Notes under the pieces: model-generated | The model's database searches: none | What the model was told of the DNA's origin: nothing | Seen by the model: the letters and a program-made list of their open reading frames with translations, nothing else | Source: Tanypteryx hageni | Lineage: Eukaryota > Arthropoda > Insecta > Odonata > Petaluridae | Length of the DNA stretch: 64,000 nucleotides | Direction of reading: 5' to 3' | NCBI GenBank assembly: GCA_028673005.1 | Contig: CM054116.1 | Span: forward strand, 147,867,173-147,931,172 | Part shown: positions 32,941-43,457 of the stretch, piece after piece | Position numbering within the stretch: the stretch's first letter is position 1 | Layout of the letters: each line of letters starts with the position of its first letter | Made by a program: the position numbers and the translations under genes

Positions 32941-34236
32941 CGAGGTGTGATAAAAAAATATGGTAAATGTACGCGCTGCGCACAAACGCAAAGTACAAAT
33001 GATGAAATCAATGGGTGGAGCTTATCCCTACTACCTTCCTAAAGCGGCCTGACAAGTTTAAACTTGATCTGTTCTCTGGGTTAGTCGTGATCAAGGTTTT
33101 TGTGAGTGCATGTTCTGGGTCTTTGTCATAACAAACGGAGACCAGTGAAACCAAACAAGTAAACATGAAATTTTGCTTCAAATTCAGGAACACGGCAACA
33201 GAAATGCATGAAATGCTTGTGAGAGTTTACGGAGATGCTTCTGTGACTCAGAAGACAGTTTATAAATGGTTTGAACGATTTTGTGGTGGTTCTGAAATGA
33301 TTTAAGATGAACAACGACCAGGTCATCCATCGACTTCGAAAATGGAAAAAAACATCAAAAATCAACAAAGTGATTCGCGCGAACAGAAGGCTAACAATTC
33401 AAGAAATATCTGATGATTTGAACATTTCATTCAGCTCAGTTCAATAGATTTTGATGAAAGATTTGAGAATGAGACGAGTCAGTGTGAAATTTCTTCCGTG
33501 CCTTTTGTCACCAAAACAAAAAGAAATGCGTTTGTCGATTTCATTGGAGTTGCGTGATCGTGCGAGTTCAGATCCGAATTTTTGACCAAGTCTGATCACC
33601 GGAGACGAATCTTGGGTATACGGCTACCATCCTGACACTAAAGTGCAGAGCTCAGTGGAAAACACTGACTTCGCCACGTCAATCAAAATCAAATGCGAAA
33701 GTCATGTTGATCGTATTTTTTGATATTGAGGGAATTGTGCAGTTTGAGTACGTGCCTCAGGGCACTACTGAGAATTCGGAATACTGCAGAGGTCTGTTAA
33801 AATGCCTACAAAAGGACGTGCATCAAAAAGGCCTCAGAAGTGGACGAATGGATTCGTTTTGCATCATGACAATGCTCCGTGTCACGCGTCTCTTGTTATC
33901 TGCCAGTTTCTGGCTGATAAAAAAATTGCTTTGTGCCCGCACTCGCCATACTCGCCCGACTTAGCACCCTCTGACCTCTGGCTATTCCCCAAAATTAAAT
34001 TGACGATGAAAGGAACCCGTTTTGAATCAATTCCAGATATCCAAGTGGCTACGACAGAGCGTCTGAAAGTATTAATGGCAGATGATTTCCAGAGCTGCTT
34101 CCAAAAGTGGCAGGACCATTGGAATAAGTATGTGGCTAGCCAAGGGGACTATTTTGAAGGCAACTAACTTAAATTTGTATTATATCTAATAAATTTTTTA
34201 ATACTTACATTCACCGTATTTTTTTATCACACCTCG
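32941..34236 (+). mobile_element. mariner element, full length 1,296 bp, inactive
   Basis: CGAGGTGTGATAAAAAAATA at 32941 and its inverse ending at 34236 form terminal repeats of about 28 bp with two or three mismatches, flanked by TA (32939-32940, 34237-34238). Length and structure are those of a complete mariner, with a single transposase frame between the ends. It lies inside the first gap of the composite piggyBac. Confidence 0.95.
33165..34167 (+). pseudogene. mariner transposase (D,D34D) with stops and frameshifts
   Basis: From the ATG at 33165 an HTH-type N-terminus reads MHEMLVRVYGDASVTQKTVY KWF. Then DEQRPGHPSTSK and the second HTH TIQEISDDLNISFSSVQ follow, then SLITGDESWVYGYHPDTK (first Asp), NGFVLHHDNAPCHASLV (second Asp), YSPDLAPSDLWLFPKIK (third Asp), and the end DYFEGN with TAA at 34165-34167. 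I count 34 residues between the second and third Asp, which defines mariner proper. At least three stops (for example after SEMI and SSDPNF) and frame changes near 33340 and 33800 inactivate it; catalytic residues themselves are intact. Confidence 0.92.
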
Positions 34237-34530
34237 TATATAAGTAGAAGGAGGTATCTTCTTCTACTCTAATTCCTATTCCTTAATGCTCCTGAGCGAT
34301 TTATTCTGTGTGAGATCAACATATGATCCGTAAAATGCATTCTGTTCTTCATTTATATTCATGTTTTACTGTTCAATTTTAAATATAATTCCAATGCAAA
34401 TGATGACCTATTCTATGCTACGTAATATGGTTAACAAAGAATGTTTTGGTGTATTATTTATATAGTACTACCTATTCTCATTTCCATTAATAGAATCTCG
34501 GGAACAAATTAAATCTTATAACCTCATTTC

Positions 34531-36737
34531 CATGGTACTACTATAGGAGGTAGGTCGTTGCACATCTCAGCTGAGCGTCGCTTCAAGCGTGTGACGTCAC
34601 GCGGTGGTAGATTTCGCTTGTCGCCTATGAATTAGCATTGTCTGGGGTCGCAGATTTGAAAAAAAATATTGTTTTCTCTTGAACTGTGGCTTTCTCAGTG
34701 AAATTATGTCTTGTGCGGTATTTGGTTGCAATAACAGTTACAAAAATTGTAATGGTAGGGTGAGATTTTTTCGATTTCCCGAAGAAAGTCAATTCAAGTA
34801 ACATGGATTCGAGCATGCCGGAGAAGAGACAACATAAACGTGAAATCAGGTAAGAGCAGGTATACTTTGGTTTAAATATGCTACTTATTAATTTTACCTA
34901 TATCTATTTATGTAATTATTGCTGGTGAATTGAACTTCAGTGATCTGGTTGTAGTGAAACTAGTGATGTCGATATAAATAGTTAAAGTGTCAATATTATG
35001 AAATTTATTCATTCGGTATGGTGTTAACTATTACTTAATCGATTTATACAGTGTCTCCTCGGTGTATTTATGCCTATTTAGAATGAAAATGCTTGGTGCA
35101 ATATAAATTTGTCACAAATACAGTATGTTGAGAGAATAACATGTTAAAAAATTAGTTGTATTTTTTGTATTATTCTTAAATATCTCTTAACAAGATATGA
35201 AACATTATTTATTTAATTTACAAAAGTACCTACCTAACATCAAAAGCGTTACTAAAATACAAACTTTTACTGTTGCGTTAATGACCATTTTTATGTAAAT
35301 TCAGCAATGTCTACAAACATGTGCCTTCTAATTATACAGCACCAGTTCCTCCTACATATGTTCATGTGCAGTGTTTATAAATTTAAATATCATATGATTT
35401 AACGAATTATTATTTATATTTGAAATTTAGTGTGTTTTCTGATCGATTTAAGTTTTTGAAAAATATAAAGCTACAATTTTGCCCATTTTTCCGTGATCGG
35501 TGAATATTTTAGTTGAGTTTAGTCTTCAGTCATTAAACTTTGCCTGCACCAAAGTATTTTGTTGTAATGTTCTCACCTGTTGGCCAGAATGTGCTTTTAA
35601 AGGTAGTTCATAAGATTATTTTTGACTCCGTGGCTTAGCCCATCATACTGTTGATGTCTTACAATCATTTCCATTAATTAATTAGCCATTGTCAAACACT
35701 TATGTATCAATTATTTAATTAATTATAAATTTTTTGCAGCACGAATTTGCTCTGTGCATCATCAGTGGTTTTCATATTCCCATCAATCTATCTTAGCTTT
35801 TACAAGTAAATGTTTGGTCACAATATTGTTAATATTGATTTTATATCGGTGACAAAATGCCAATGGAGTTAATGGTAAGAAAGTTTGTACCATATTTTGT
35901 TATGTAACATATGGTCCATGTTTGGACCAGATGTGTTTATGATTACAAAATACATTTCTGAATCCAACAAATTTTTGCATTTATCAATAAATATTTTATT
36001 CTGCTTTTAAATTATTTTCCCTACAACCCATCTTAATTATAATTAATAATTTCGGACGTAAAAGAATTGTGTACCATGATGTATTTCTTTGTCATGCAAT
36101 TTCCATTCACCCATAACTATTTTTTATCTCTGGAACACTCAATTATGTGAATTTTATATTTATTGTTTACTTTTTAGTGTATCTAAAAGTTGGTTTCATT
36201 AATCTTTTTATTTCAATTTCAATTTAATTCACGCATACCCGTCATATTTGAAGGGCAATTACGCTAGTGAGTGATAAAAATGCCAGTATTTACGCGAAAT
36301 TCGAAGAAATCAATGATGAAAAGAACTAAACAGTTAACTTGGGAAGAATCGGCCCTTCAGTGAGAATGATACTGGAAATGAAGCCCTTCTCTTTGAGATG
36401 AGTTTGGGACCTTTCTTAGAAGTCTTTTTCTTTCTTCGAAGTTCACTTGATGCCGAATGTTCATAACAAACTTGAACTTTTTCTGACTCCGGTAATTCGT
36501 TAAAAAATCATTGTATATACAAATTAACGTCCCGGGATTTTATAGCATGACTTATAAATGTATTATTTATAATAATGAAGGGTGAAGAAATAAAAAGACA
36601 GATATCAGCAGCCGATTTACGTTAATTTTTATACAAATTTTAAGCTTCCCGCTACAGCTTACGACCATGTGACGTAATGCGCGAACTGGATGCGTTTTCG
36701 TCCACCAGAACGACCTACCTCCTATAGTAGTACCATG
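34531..36737 (+). mobile_element. P-element-superfamily transposon, 2.2 kb, internally deleted
   Basis: CATGGTACTACTATAGGAGG at 34531 and its exact inverse ending at 36737 continue as a perfect terminal repeat of about 29 bp (to GTAGGTCGTT). The insertion is flanked by the perfect 8-bp direct repeat CTCATTTC (34523-34530, 36738-36745). An 8-bp duplication, termini starting CATG and a THAP-domain exon just inside the left end are the features of P elements. Subterminal copies of TGACGTCA/TTACGTCA lie near both ends. The rest of the transposase is gone. The exact duplication and termini suggest this is one of the younger insertions here. Confidence 0.88.
34706..34849 (+). pseudogene. THAP-domain first exon of a P-type transposase
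   Basis: ATG at 34706 opens MSCAVFGCNNSYKNCNGRVR, then FFRFPEESQFK. A one- or two-base disturbance creates TAA at about 34799; the other frame continues TWIRACRRRDNINVKS up to a good splice donor (CAG|GTAAGA at 34849/34850). C-x4-C, the FFRFP block and the following W are the start of the C2CH THAP finger that binds DNA in P-element transposase and THAP9. The second zinc pair would lie in a lost exon. The frame break makes the exon non-functional. Confidence 0.8.
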
Positions 36738-36767
36738 CTCATTTCTTATGGAAGCGCGTGATCCTGG

Positions 36768-37290
36768 CACAAATTAAGAGCGTTAAAGCTTCTAAATATA
36801 GTATAAAAATGTTTGCCCTTATAGATGTAAAAATGGCCTACACATATAATCTTGAAACCTATGTGGGTATTCAACCAGAAGGGCCATATAAATATAATAA
36901 TTCTGCCGAAGAGATTGTATTAAGACTTGTCGAACCAGTAGTAGGTACAAATAGAAATATTACTGTGGATAATTGGTTCACAAGCTTGCCGTTGGTGAAA
37001 AACCTACTGCATCAAAAACAATTAACCTAAGTGGGTACCATTCGAAAAAATAAACGTGAGTTACCCCCAGAATTTTTACCAAATAAAAATAAGGAAGAGA
37101 AGTCAACTGTCTTTTGATTCCAAGAAGACATTGGTCTCCTATTGTCCACAGAAAAATAAGACAGTCTTAGTTATATCCCGTATGCACCACGACGATGCTA
37201 TTGATGCTGAAATGGGCACCAAAAGAAAGCCTGAAATGATAACTTGGTACAACCAAACAAAAATTGGAGTTGACCAAGTAGACCAACAAC
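36768..37290 (+). pseudogene. piggyBac transposase block 2 (second and third catalytic region)
   Basis: The frame resumes QIKSVKASKYSIKMFALIDV, KMAYTYNLETYVGIQPEG, EEIVLRLVEPVVGTNRNIT and VDNWFTSLPLVKNLLHQK. After a stop it continues VGTIRKNKRELPPEF, and in another frame KPEMITWYNQTKIGVDQVDQ. SKY.IK.FAL.D, then T.DN.FTS.PL and YN.TK.GVD..DQ are diagnostic piggyBac blocks containing the remaining catalytic Asp residues. It follows directly from block 1 in the family order. It is cut at about 37290 by the LINE. Confidence 0.88.
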
Positions 37291-37306
37291 ATTTCATGTT
37301 TACAAT

Positions 37307-38165
37307 ATGGCGGCAGGCTATGATCCTCTTTCGTGTTGCTCCTGCAAAAAGTCCATTATTCAAGGTTCTTCCTACCTTAAATGTGGGATTTGTGCCTATA
37401 ATGTTCATGAAAGTTGCTCAGGTCTGAATAAGTCGGAGATTGAATTGGTTAAGGGTTGCAGATCTATTTTTTGGCGATGTGTCTTGTGCTCGCATCATGA
37501 GCCTCGTGGTGGCGGGAACGTCGATCGGATGCTGCGACATATTCTTCTTCGAATTGAAAAGCTTGAACTTCACGACATATGATGGGGAATCTGAAGTGTT
37601 GTCCGAATCCGCTGGAAGTCCTCAAACTGCATCTGCTAGGATGCCGCCGTCTCCAACTGAATTTTTCGAGGATCCTACCAAATGTAAGTTGCCGGTCGCC
37701 GATACAAGGATATCACCCATCAACACAAATGCGATTGAACTGAGGTCCTATGCGAGTGGGACCGGTAGTGTAAACCAAGACCATGTTGAATCGGTGAATA
37801 TTACTTTAAACAAGTGTCAGAATATTACAGATGATGTTTTTAAAGTTGTTTCCCATAAGTGTCGTCGTGGTAAAGTGGTAGTTGGCACGGCCGATATAAG
37901 GGAATCTCCTATTTCCGGCATCCCAGTGCGGGCTCATTTGCATGTTTGGCATCTACAAAAAGGCACCACAACACAAGATCTCAAGAAATATCTGAAGAAA
38001 AACGTGGATACTGATTTTGAAATAGAGGAACTCACTCCTAGGGGTGACTATGCCTCAACGAGTATCTATAAAGGATAGTTACTATGAAAAACTTATTGAC
38101 CCATCGTTCTGGCTTCGATATGTCTCTGTAAATCATTTTCAATTTCCATGAAAAAAATTTGCTCT
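37307..38165 (+). pseudogene. LINE ORF1 protein with PHD-type zinc finger
   Basis: MAAGYDPLSCCSCKKSIIQG, then YLKCGICAYNVHESCSGLNK and FWRCVLC make a Cys4-His-Cys3 PHD-like finger near residues 9-60. After a frame change, a low-complexity linker leads to an RRM-like end: GIPVRAHLHVWHLQKGTTTQ, DLKKYLKKNV and ELTPRGDYASTSI, with SYYEKLIDPSFW nearby. ORF1 proteins of this design bind the element RNA as a chaperone. At least two frameshifts are present (near 37580 and 38060). Confidence 0.75.
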
Positions 38166-38394
38166 ACTTCCTACGGATGATACGTCTGATCAACTTTGTG
38201 AATGTGCTGCCCCTGTTAATCACTCTGGAAGTGATATTACCAAAGATAGCAGACCCACAGTAATGCCAGTACCAACAGGAGGAACTTTTCTCAACTCTTG
38301 TGTCACTACTCGGGTAAAAGATGAAATTAGAAAACCAAAGCACTATTGACTAGGCCAAGGTGATGCAAGGTCCTCAGGTATTGTAACTGTGCCA

Positions 38395-41138
38395 AATTTC
38401 AACTCAAGCATCAGTGTATTTCATTTAAATATCCAATGCATACGAAATAAACTGTTAGAACTTGAAGTTTATAATGAATCTTGTAAGTTTGATGTTATTT
38501 GCATTTGTGAACATTGGTAGAAATTTGAAGAAGTTGACCTATATAATATCAATGGTAATGTAATGTCTGCAATCTATTGTCATAAACTTGCAAAAAATGG
38601 TGGTGTTTGCATCTGTTGCTGATAAACTTAAATTTAAGGAAATTGATCTCAAAAGCCTTTGTATTGAATTACATTTTTAAATTGTTGCAGTGATGTCTAA
38701 AGTAAACAAACTTATTGTTGCCTCTGTTTATCGATCACCAAGTGGAGATTTTAAGATCTTCTGTCAACAGCTAGAGACAGTACTTAACATGCTTATAAAG
38801 TATAACATGAAACTTGTGATTAGTGGTGACTTTGTAGATATGAATCTTATAACAAACGATAGTTTAGCTCTTGGAAACCTCCTAAGGTCATTTGGTCTAT
38901 TTTACACCAATTCTGAACCAACCAGATATTCTGCATGTTTAGATAACATAGTCACCAATTATGATAAGTGGTGCTATCTTAATAAGGTTGTTAGCCCATG
39001 TTTATCTGACCATCTTGCTATTACCTTTTATGTACTAAGGGAAAATTATATAGAAAAGAAGAGATCAGGTGACTTAATTAATGTTAGACCCATTACTACT
39101 GAAGGAATAGATCTCTTTAAGTATTATTTGTCTGAATTAACTTGGGAGTCTTATCTTATATTCAGTGATGGAGATTCAAACTTCCATGTCTTACATACGG
39201 TTTTATCATACCTCTTTCACATATGCTTTCCCTCAAAAACTGTTCCTATTTTTACTGAGAAGGTTTGCAAAAGAAATAATAAATGGTTCACCATTGAACT
39301 TATGATACTGAGAAACAGAGTTGTTCATCTGTACAATGAATATAAAATTTCGAATAGTGTATCAAGTAGAAAACTATATAATAATATTAAAAAGGAGTGC
39401 AGAAGTAAAACATTGGTAGCTAAGAGAAATGCTAATATAACTTTCATTCAACAGTCTAGCAGTAAATGTAAGGAGCCTGGGAAGTCATTAAAGATGAGGC
39501 TAATAGAACTAGGATACCAAACAGGATAGGCATATCATCTGATGAGTTCCACAAGTATTTTATATCCTTTATTGAATCAATAATCTCAACTATCAATTCT
39601 TCCTCTGTATTAGCTGAAGATCTGGTTAAAAATTATAGGACAAATCAAAATATTTTTCGATGGAACCAGGTGACACCTAGTAATATTGTCGGGATTGTTA
39701 GAAGATTTAAGGGATCAAATTGTAAAGATGTACATGGTTTTTTGAACAATTTGTTTAAACAAATTATTGAGTTTATAGTGCAGCCTTTGACTAAAGTTAT
39801 TAATGAATGTCTGAGAGATGGTATTTTCCCCAAATTTTTAAAATGTTCGAAGACAGTACCTATCTACAAGAAAGGAGATAGAGACATACCAGTAACTATT
39901 GTCCCTGTTTTGTCTAAAATATTTGAAACAGCCATCAAAGACCAACTAAATTCTTATTTTGAAAGCAATAATCTGTTTACCCATTCCCAATATGGTTTTC
40001 GCTCTGGAAAATCTACAACTCAAGCTGTAGAATCAGTTGTCAATATAATTCTCAATTGATTTGAGAATAGAGACTATCTTTATATTACCTTAAGTGATTT
40101 ATCGCGAGCTTTTGACTGTTTCTCCCATCCAATTTTATTAAACTAACTCCAGCACTATGGCTCCACATTAAATGTCATAAAATCATATTTGTCTGGTAGG
40201 AAAAAACAAGTGTACTTGTGTGGTAAATATTCAGAAATGTGTGACATAAATCAAGGTGTACCTCAAGGCTCAGTTATGGGACCTTTTTCTGATAATGATA
40301 AATGATCTTGCGTGTAATGGTAACTACAAATCAATTTTATTTGCAGATGATACTACCTTTATTAATAGCGGTAACGATGTGAATGCTATGAAGTCTATGT
40401 CCACTCCTATATTCAATCAGTCTAACATATGGTTTTCTGCAAATCAGTTGTTTCTGAATGAAAACAAAACACAATATTTGATGTGTAGCTTATTGGCTAA
40501 TGAGGAAGAGTCTAAATCAATTAAATTACTTGGTTTTCATCTAGATTCAAAACTGAGCTGGAACAACTATACTTCAGGGGTGTGCAACAAACTGTCTAGA
40601 GCTTTGTACTTACTTAGGAAACTTAAGTCTATGATTTCTATTGAATATATAAGAAATATCTATTTCGCCTTCTTTCAATGTCACTTAAACCATGGGCTTA
40701 GGTTATGGGACCATGTACCTGGCGTGAAGCATATCTTTACACTACAAAAGAAGGCCATTAGAATTATAGCTAATGCTGCATTACGTGATCACTGTTGGCC
40801 ACTATTTGTACAGTATAAAATAATGACTGAGTATAGTTTGTATATATATGAAAATTTGGTAAACGTTAAAAAAAATTTAAACACACTAACAACTAGATCG
40901 GACATTCATCACTACAATACTAGGACTAAATGTAAACTTGACATTACTCATTGTTGGTTGTCAAAATCTCAGAACTCATAAATATCCAAGTACGAAGCTA
41001 TTCAATACACTACCTAATACTGCAAGAAATGTTAATGTAAATAGATTTAAATCTGTGCTGTACACACGGCTTTTGACCAAGGCTTTACACTCAATTGATG
41101 AATATTTTCATTATGACCTCAATGACATGGTGTTTTGA
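38395..41138 (+). pseudogene. LINE ORF2: endonuclease and reverse transcriptase
   Basis: Endonuclease: SSISVFHLNIQCIRNKLLEL, VICICEHW, VASVYRSPSGDF, VISGDFVDMNL and SPCLSDHLAITFYV. Reverse transcriptase: VPIYKKGDRDIPVTIVPVLS, QYGFRSGKSTTQAVE, LSRAFDCFSHPILL, INQGVPQGSVMGPF and the active site FADDTTF (about 40350). The C-terminus contains HHYNTRTKCKLD and KLFNTLPNTARN. The GDF-N to GDFVD change in the endonuclease and several stops (38518, 40057, 40143) show inactivity. A frame change lies near 39520. Confidence 0.85.
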
Positions 41139-41351
41139 TTACTGTTTCTGTATGTGACTGCTTTTATAAACTGATATATTTTTTTTGTCCTTTATTTATT
41201 ATTAGTTCATATTATGTATTTTTGTACTATAAATTGATTACATGTATTTCTCTATTATTATTTTTATTATATCTTATTTTTTAACCTACCGACGATATCT
41301 ATTGTGGTCTGCAACCATTTAATGATAAATAAAAATTATTATTATTATTGT

Positions 41352-41440
41352 GTCAAAACACAATGTTGAAAGAAACACATGCCGCTGGCCAATGGTTTTT
41401 TTTATAACTCATTAAATCTTTCTGCAATTAATTCTCCTTG
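41352..41440 (+). pseudogene. piggyBac transposase block 3 (short)
   Basis: Directly after the LINE tail the sequence reads NVERNTCRWPMVF and then FYNSLNLSAINS. RWPM.VF.N.LN...IN is the block that follows GVD..DQ in piggyBac transposases. It is cut again near 41445 by the TTTACC-rich element. Confidence 0.75.
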
Positions 41441-41450
41441 TGTAGATGTT

Positions 41451-42066
41451 ACGGTAAATGTACGTAATTGGGAAATGTGTACATTTACCGAGTCACCAAG
41501 CTCGGTAAATGTAAGTTTCCAGAAATACGTATTATCCATACATTTCCCAGTAAATGTGCACTTTTACCGATGTGCCTTGGTAAATGTAGTAATAAATAAG
41601 AATGAGAAATGCTACACTTTAATAATTACGTTAATTTATAACAAAAATCATCCAGGGTTAGGCTCCACTGGTATATATTAAGATGAACGCTTCCCAACCT
41701 GAGGGGGGAACACGGTAAACGTGAGGAGGAACCAAAAAAACTTCGACTAACCTACCCAACTTGGTGGGGCCGAGTAAAATTTGCCTTCATGTTCAAATTT
41801 AGTTTAGTTGTGCACATTTACCATAAAATTTACACATTTACTGGACAATGCACATTTACTGTGCTTCTAAACTGCAACAGATGTTCGCGACGCCGCTAAG
41901 TTGTGGCCTGTGTTGTGATGTTTATCCACATTTACCAGTGTCTCTAGGTAATTGTGTACATTTCACTAATCCAATCAGTAAAAGTAGGTTATACTTACAT
42001 TTACTGAACTTGGTGGTAAATGTGCACATTAACCGGGAAATTTACCGAACTACGCACATTTACCGT
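41451..42066. repeat. 616-bp element saturated with GGTAAATGT / ACATTTACC words
   Basis: It begins ACGGTAAATGT and ends ACATTTACCGT. Between them about 16 copies of GTAAATGT or its inverse occur in both orientations, often back to back as GGTAAATGTGCACATTTACC-like palindromes (near 41475, 41545, 41812 and 42005). This looks like a MITE or satellite-like element with many protein-binding sites; no coding potential and no clear target duplication. It interrupts the piggyBac frame. Confidence 0.65.
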
Positions 42067-42077
42067 GACATATATGC

Positions 42078-42148
42078 ACTGGTGGTGTAGTGGTTAGCGT
42101 GTCGGCTTTCTATTGCAAAGTTCGGGGGTTCAAACCCCTCGAATGGAG
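42078..42148 (+). repeat. tRNA-like SINE head, family A
   Basis: TGGTGGTGTAGTGGTTAGCG resembles an A box and GGGGGTTCAAACCCCTCG a perfect T-arm/B box. CTTTCTATTGCAAAG folds as an anticodon arm with loop CTATTGC. However, the bases that should form the acceptor stem do not pair, so a functional tRNA is not supported. An A-run follows at 42160-42171. The minus-strand copy at 19548-19605 shares the head. Confidence 0.55.
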
Positions 42149-42308
42149 GTTTTATTTATAAAAAAAAAAAACTATCATCAGTGCCTGGCAGTAGGCAGCA
42201 GTACTGTCAGTATGGTATAGAGCCGAAAACAAATGATGTTGGTTGGGTCTATATCCAATACAGCTGTAGGCGTGATCAGGACGATTTGAACGGCTACAGT
42301 ACTGCGAT

Positions 42309-43457
42309 GTGGAAAGCAAGAGGGAAACTACCACATTACAATCCCTAGTAAAGATTATATGGTTGGACAATATGAGTTCTCTCGAGGTAAAACAATCCGG
42401 AGGTAAAATAGTCCCCCAATCGGATCTCCGGGCGGGGACTGCCTTGAGGAAAACATTTGTCGAAAGTAAATTACGAATAGGGAATTGGAACGTAAGAACT
42501 ACGAGAAAGGCAGGAAAGCTAGAGAACTTGAAAGAAGAAATGAGAAGAAATAGAGTTGACATTATAGGGCTAAGCGAAACTAGATGGGAGGGAGAAGGAC
42601 AGTTCGACTCGGAAGAATTCACGGTAGTTTATTCTGGAGGAAATAGTGGGGAAAGGGGAGTAGCTCTGGTACTTAGGAAAGATATGATGAAAAGCGTGAC
42701 AAAGATAATAGCAACGAACGATAGACTGATGGCAATAAAGCTAAAAGCAGTCCCAGTGGACATGCTGATAATCCAGGTATATATGCCAACGTCAGCTCAT
42801 GACGATGAAGAAATAGATGAGATCTATGAGCAAATTAATGAAATTTACGAAGAAGACGGAAGAGGAAAGGTAAACTGCATAATAATGGGAGATTGGAACA
42901 GCATAGTCGGAGAAGGACAGGAAGAAAATGTTGTCGGGCAATACGGACTTGGGAAGAGAAATCGAGGAGGGGAGAAACTCGTAGAATTCTGCATCAATAA
43001 TGACCTTGTAGTGACTAATACATGGTTCAAAAACCATAAACGAAGGTTATACACATGGAAAAGCCCAGGAGATAGAATGAGATGCCAAATAGATTACATC
43101 CTTGTAAAACAAAGATTTAGGAACAGCATAAAGAACGCCAAGGCATTGCAAGGAGCAGACATTGATTCAGATCACAGCCTTCTAATACTTGACGTGAGTA
43201 CAAAGCTCAAACAAATAAGAAAAACGAGAAGAGAAAGACAGACCTGGGACCTAGAAAAACTGAAAGAAAGGCAGGATGTAGTCAGCATGAAGTTGGAAGA
43301 TAACCTAAGAAAGTTGGAAAACAAACCGAAGACCGTCGATATAGAATGGGATGAAATTAAAACCAGTATCAAGGATACCTTGGATAAAGAGATTGGAAAA
43401 CAAGAAGAAAATCAGAAAACCATGGATCACGAAGGAAATGCTGGAGAAAATGGATGA
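42309..43457 (+). CDS. RTE ORF2, N-terminal half: EEP endonuclease
   Basis: 382 open codons. LRIGNWNVRTTRKAGK (catalytic N), IIGLSETRWEGEG (catalytic E), YSGGNSGERGVALVL, MLIIQVYMPTSAHDDEE, CIIMGDWNSIVGEG (GDWN), TNTWFKNHKRRLYTWKSPGD, QIDYILVKQRF and GADIDSDHSLLILDV (final SDH) are all present in order, so the domain looks complete. Functionally it nicks the target for reverse transcription. The true start could be an ATG nearer 42372. The frame leaves the RTE homology near 43400 and ends artificially at 43457; the correct continuation is in the next frame. Confidence 0.88.
   Translation: MESKRETTTLQSLVKIIWLDNMSSLEVKQSGGKIVPQSDLRAGTALRKTFVESKLRIGNWNVRTTRKAGKLENLKEEMRRNRVDIIGLSETRWEGEGQFDSEEFTVVYSGGNSGERGVALVLRKDMMKSVTKIIATNDRLMAIKLKAVPVDMLIIQVYMPTSAHDDEEIDEIYEQINEIYEEDGRGKVNCIIMGDWNSIVGEGQEENVVGQYGLGKRNRGGEKLVEFCINNDLVVTNTWFKNHKRRLYTWKSPGDRMRCQIDYILVKQRFRNSIKNAKALQGADIDSDHSLLILDVSTKLKQIRKTRRERQTWDLEKLKERQDVVSMKLEDNLRKLENKPKTVDIEWDEIKTSIKDTLDKEIGKQEENQKTMDHEGNAGENG

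Larger units (their letters stand above)
37300..41350 (+). mobile_element. CR1-like LINE with PHD-finger ORF1, ~4 kb, ends in (ATT)n
   Basis: ORF1 (37307-38165) and ORF2 (38395-41138) follow in the order of a two-ORF LINE. The 3' UTR ends AATGATAAATAAAAATTATT with about five ATT units, then piggyBac sequence resumes. It splits the piggyBac reading frame between the VDQ block and the RWPMVFF block. Several stops interrupt both ORFs. A sister family member, more decayed, is at 59500-61815. Confidence 0.85.

Noticed and set aside
32243..36767. A single complete Tigger element spanning the whole first gap of the piggyBac
   Set aside because: No inverse of the left terminus was found near 36767; the word GAGCGTTAAAGC at 36779-36790 is piggyBac coding sequence (KSVKA).
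42078..42148. A possible functional tRNA gene
   Set aside because: The T-arm and pseudo-anticodon arm fold, but the acceptor stem cannot pair and the D-arm is poor;  a diverged copy exists at 19548-19605, so a SINE-type repeat is more likely.
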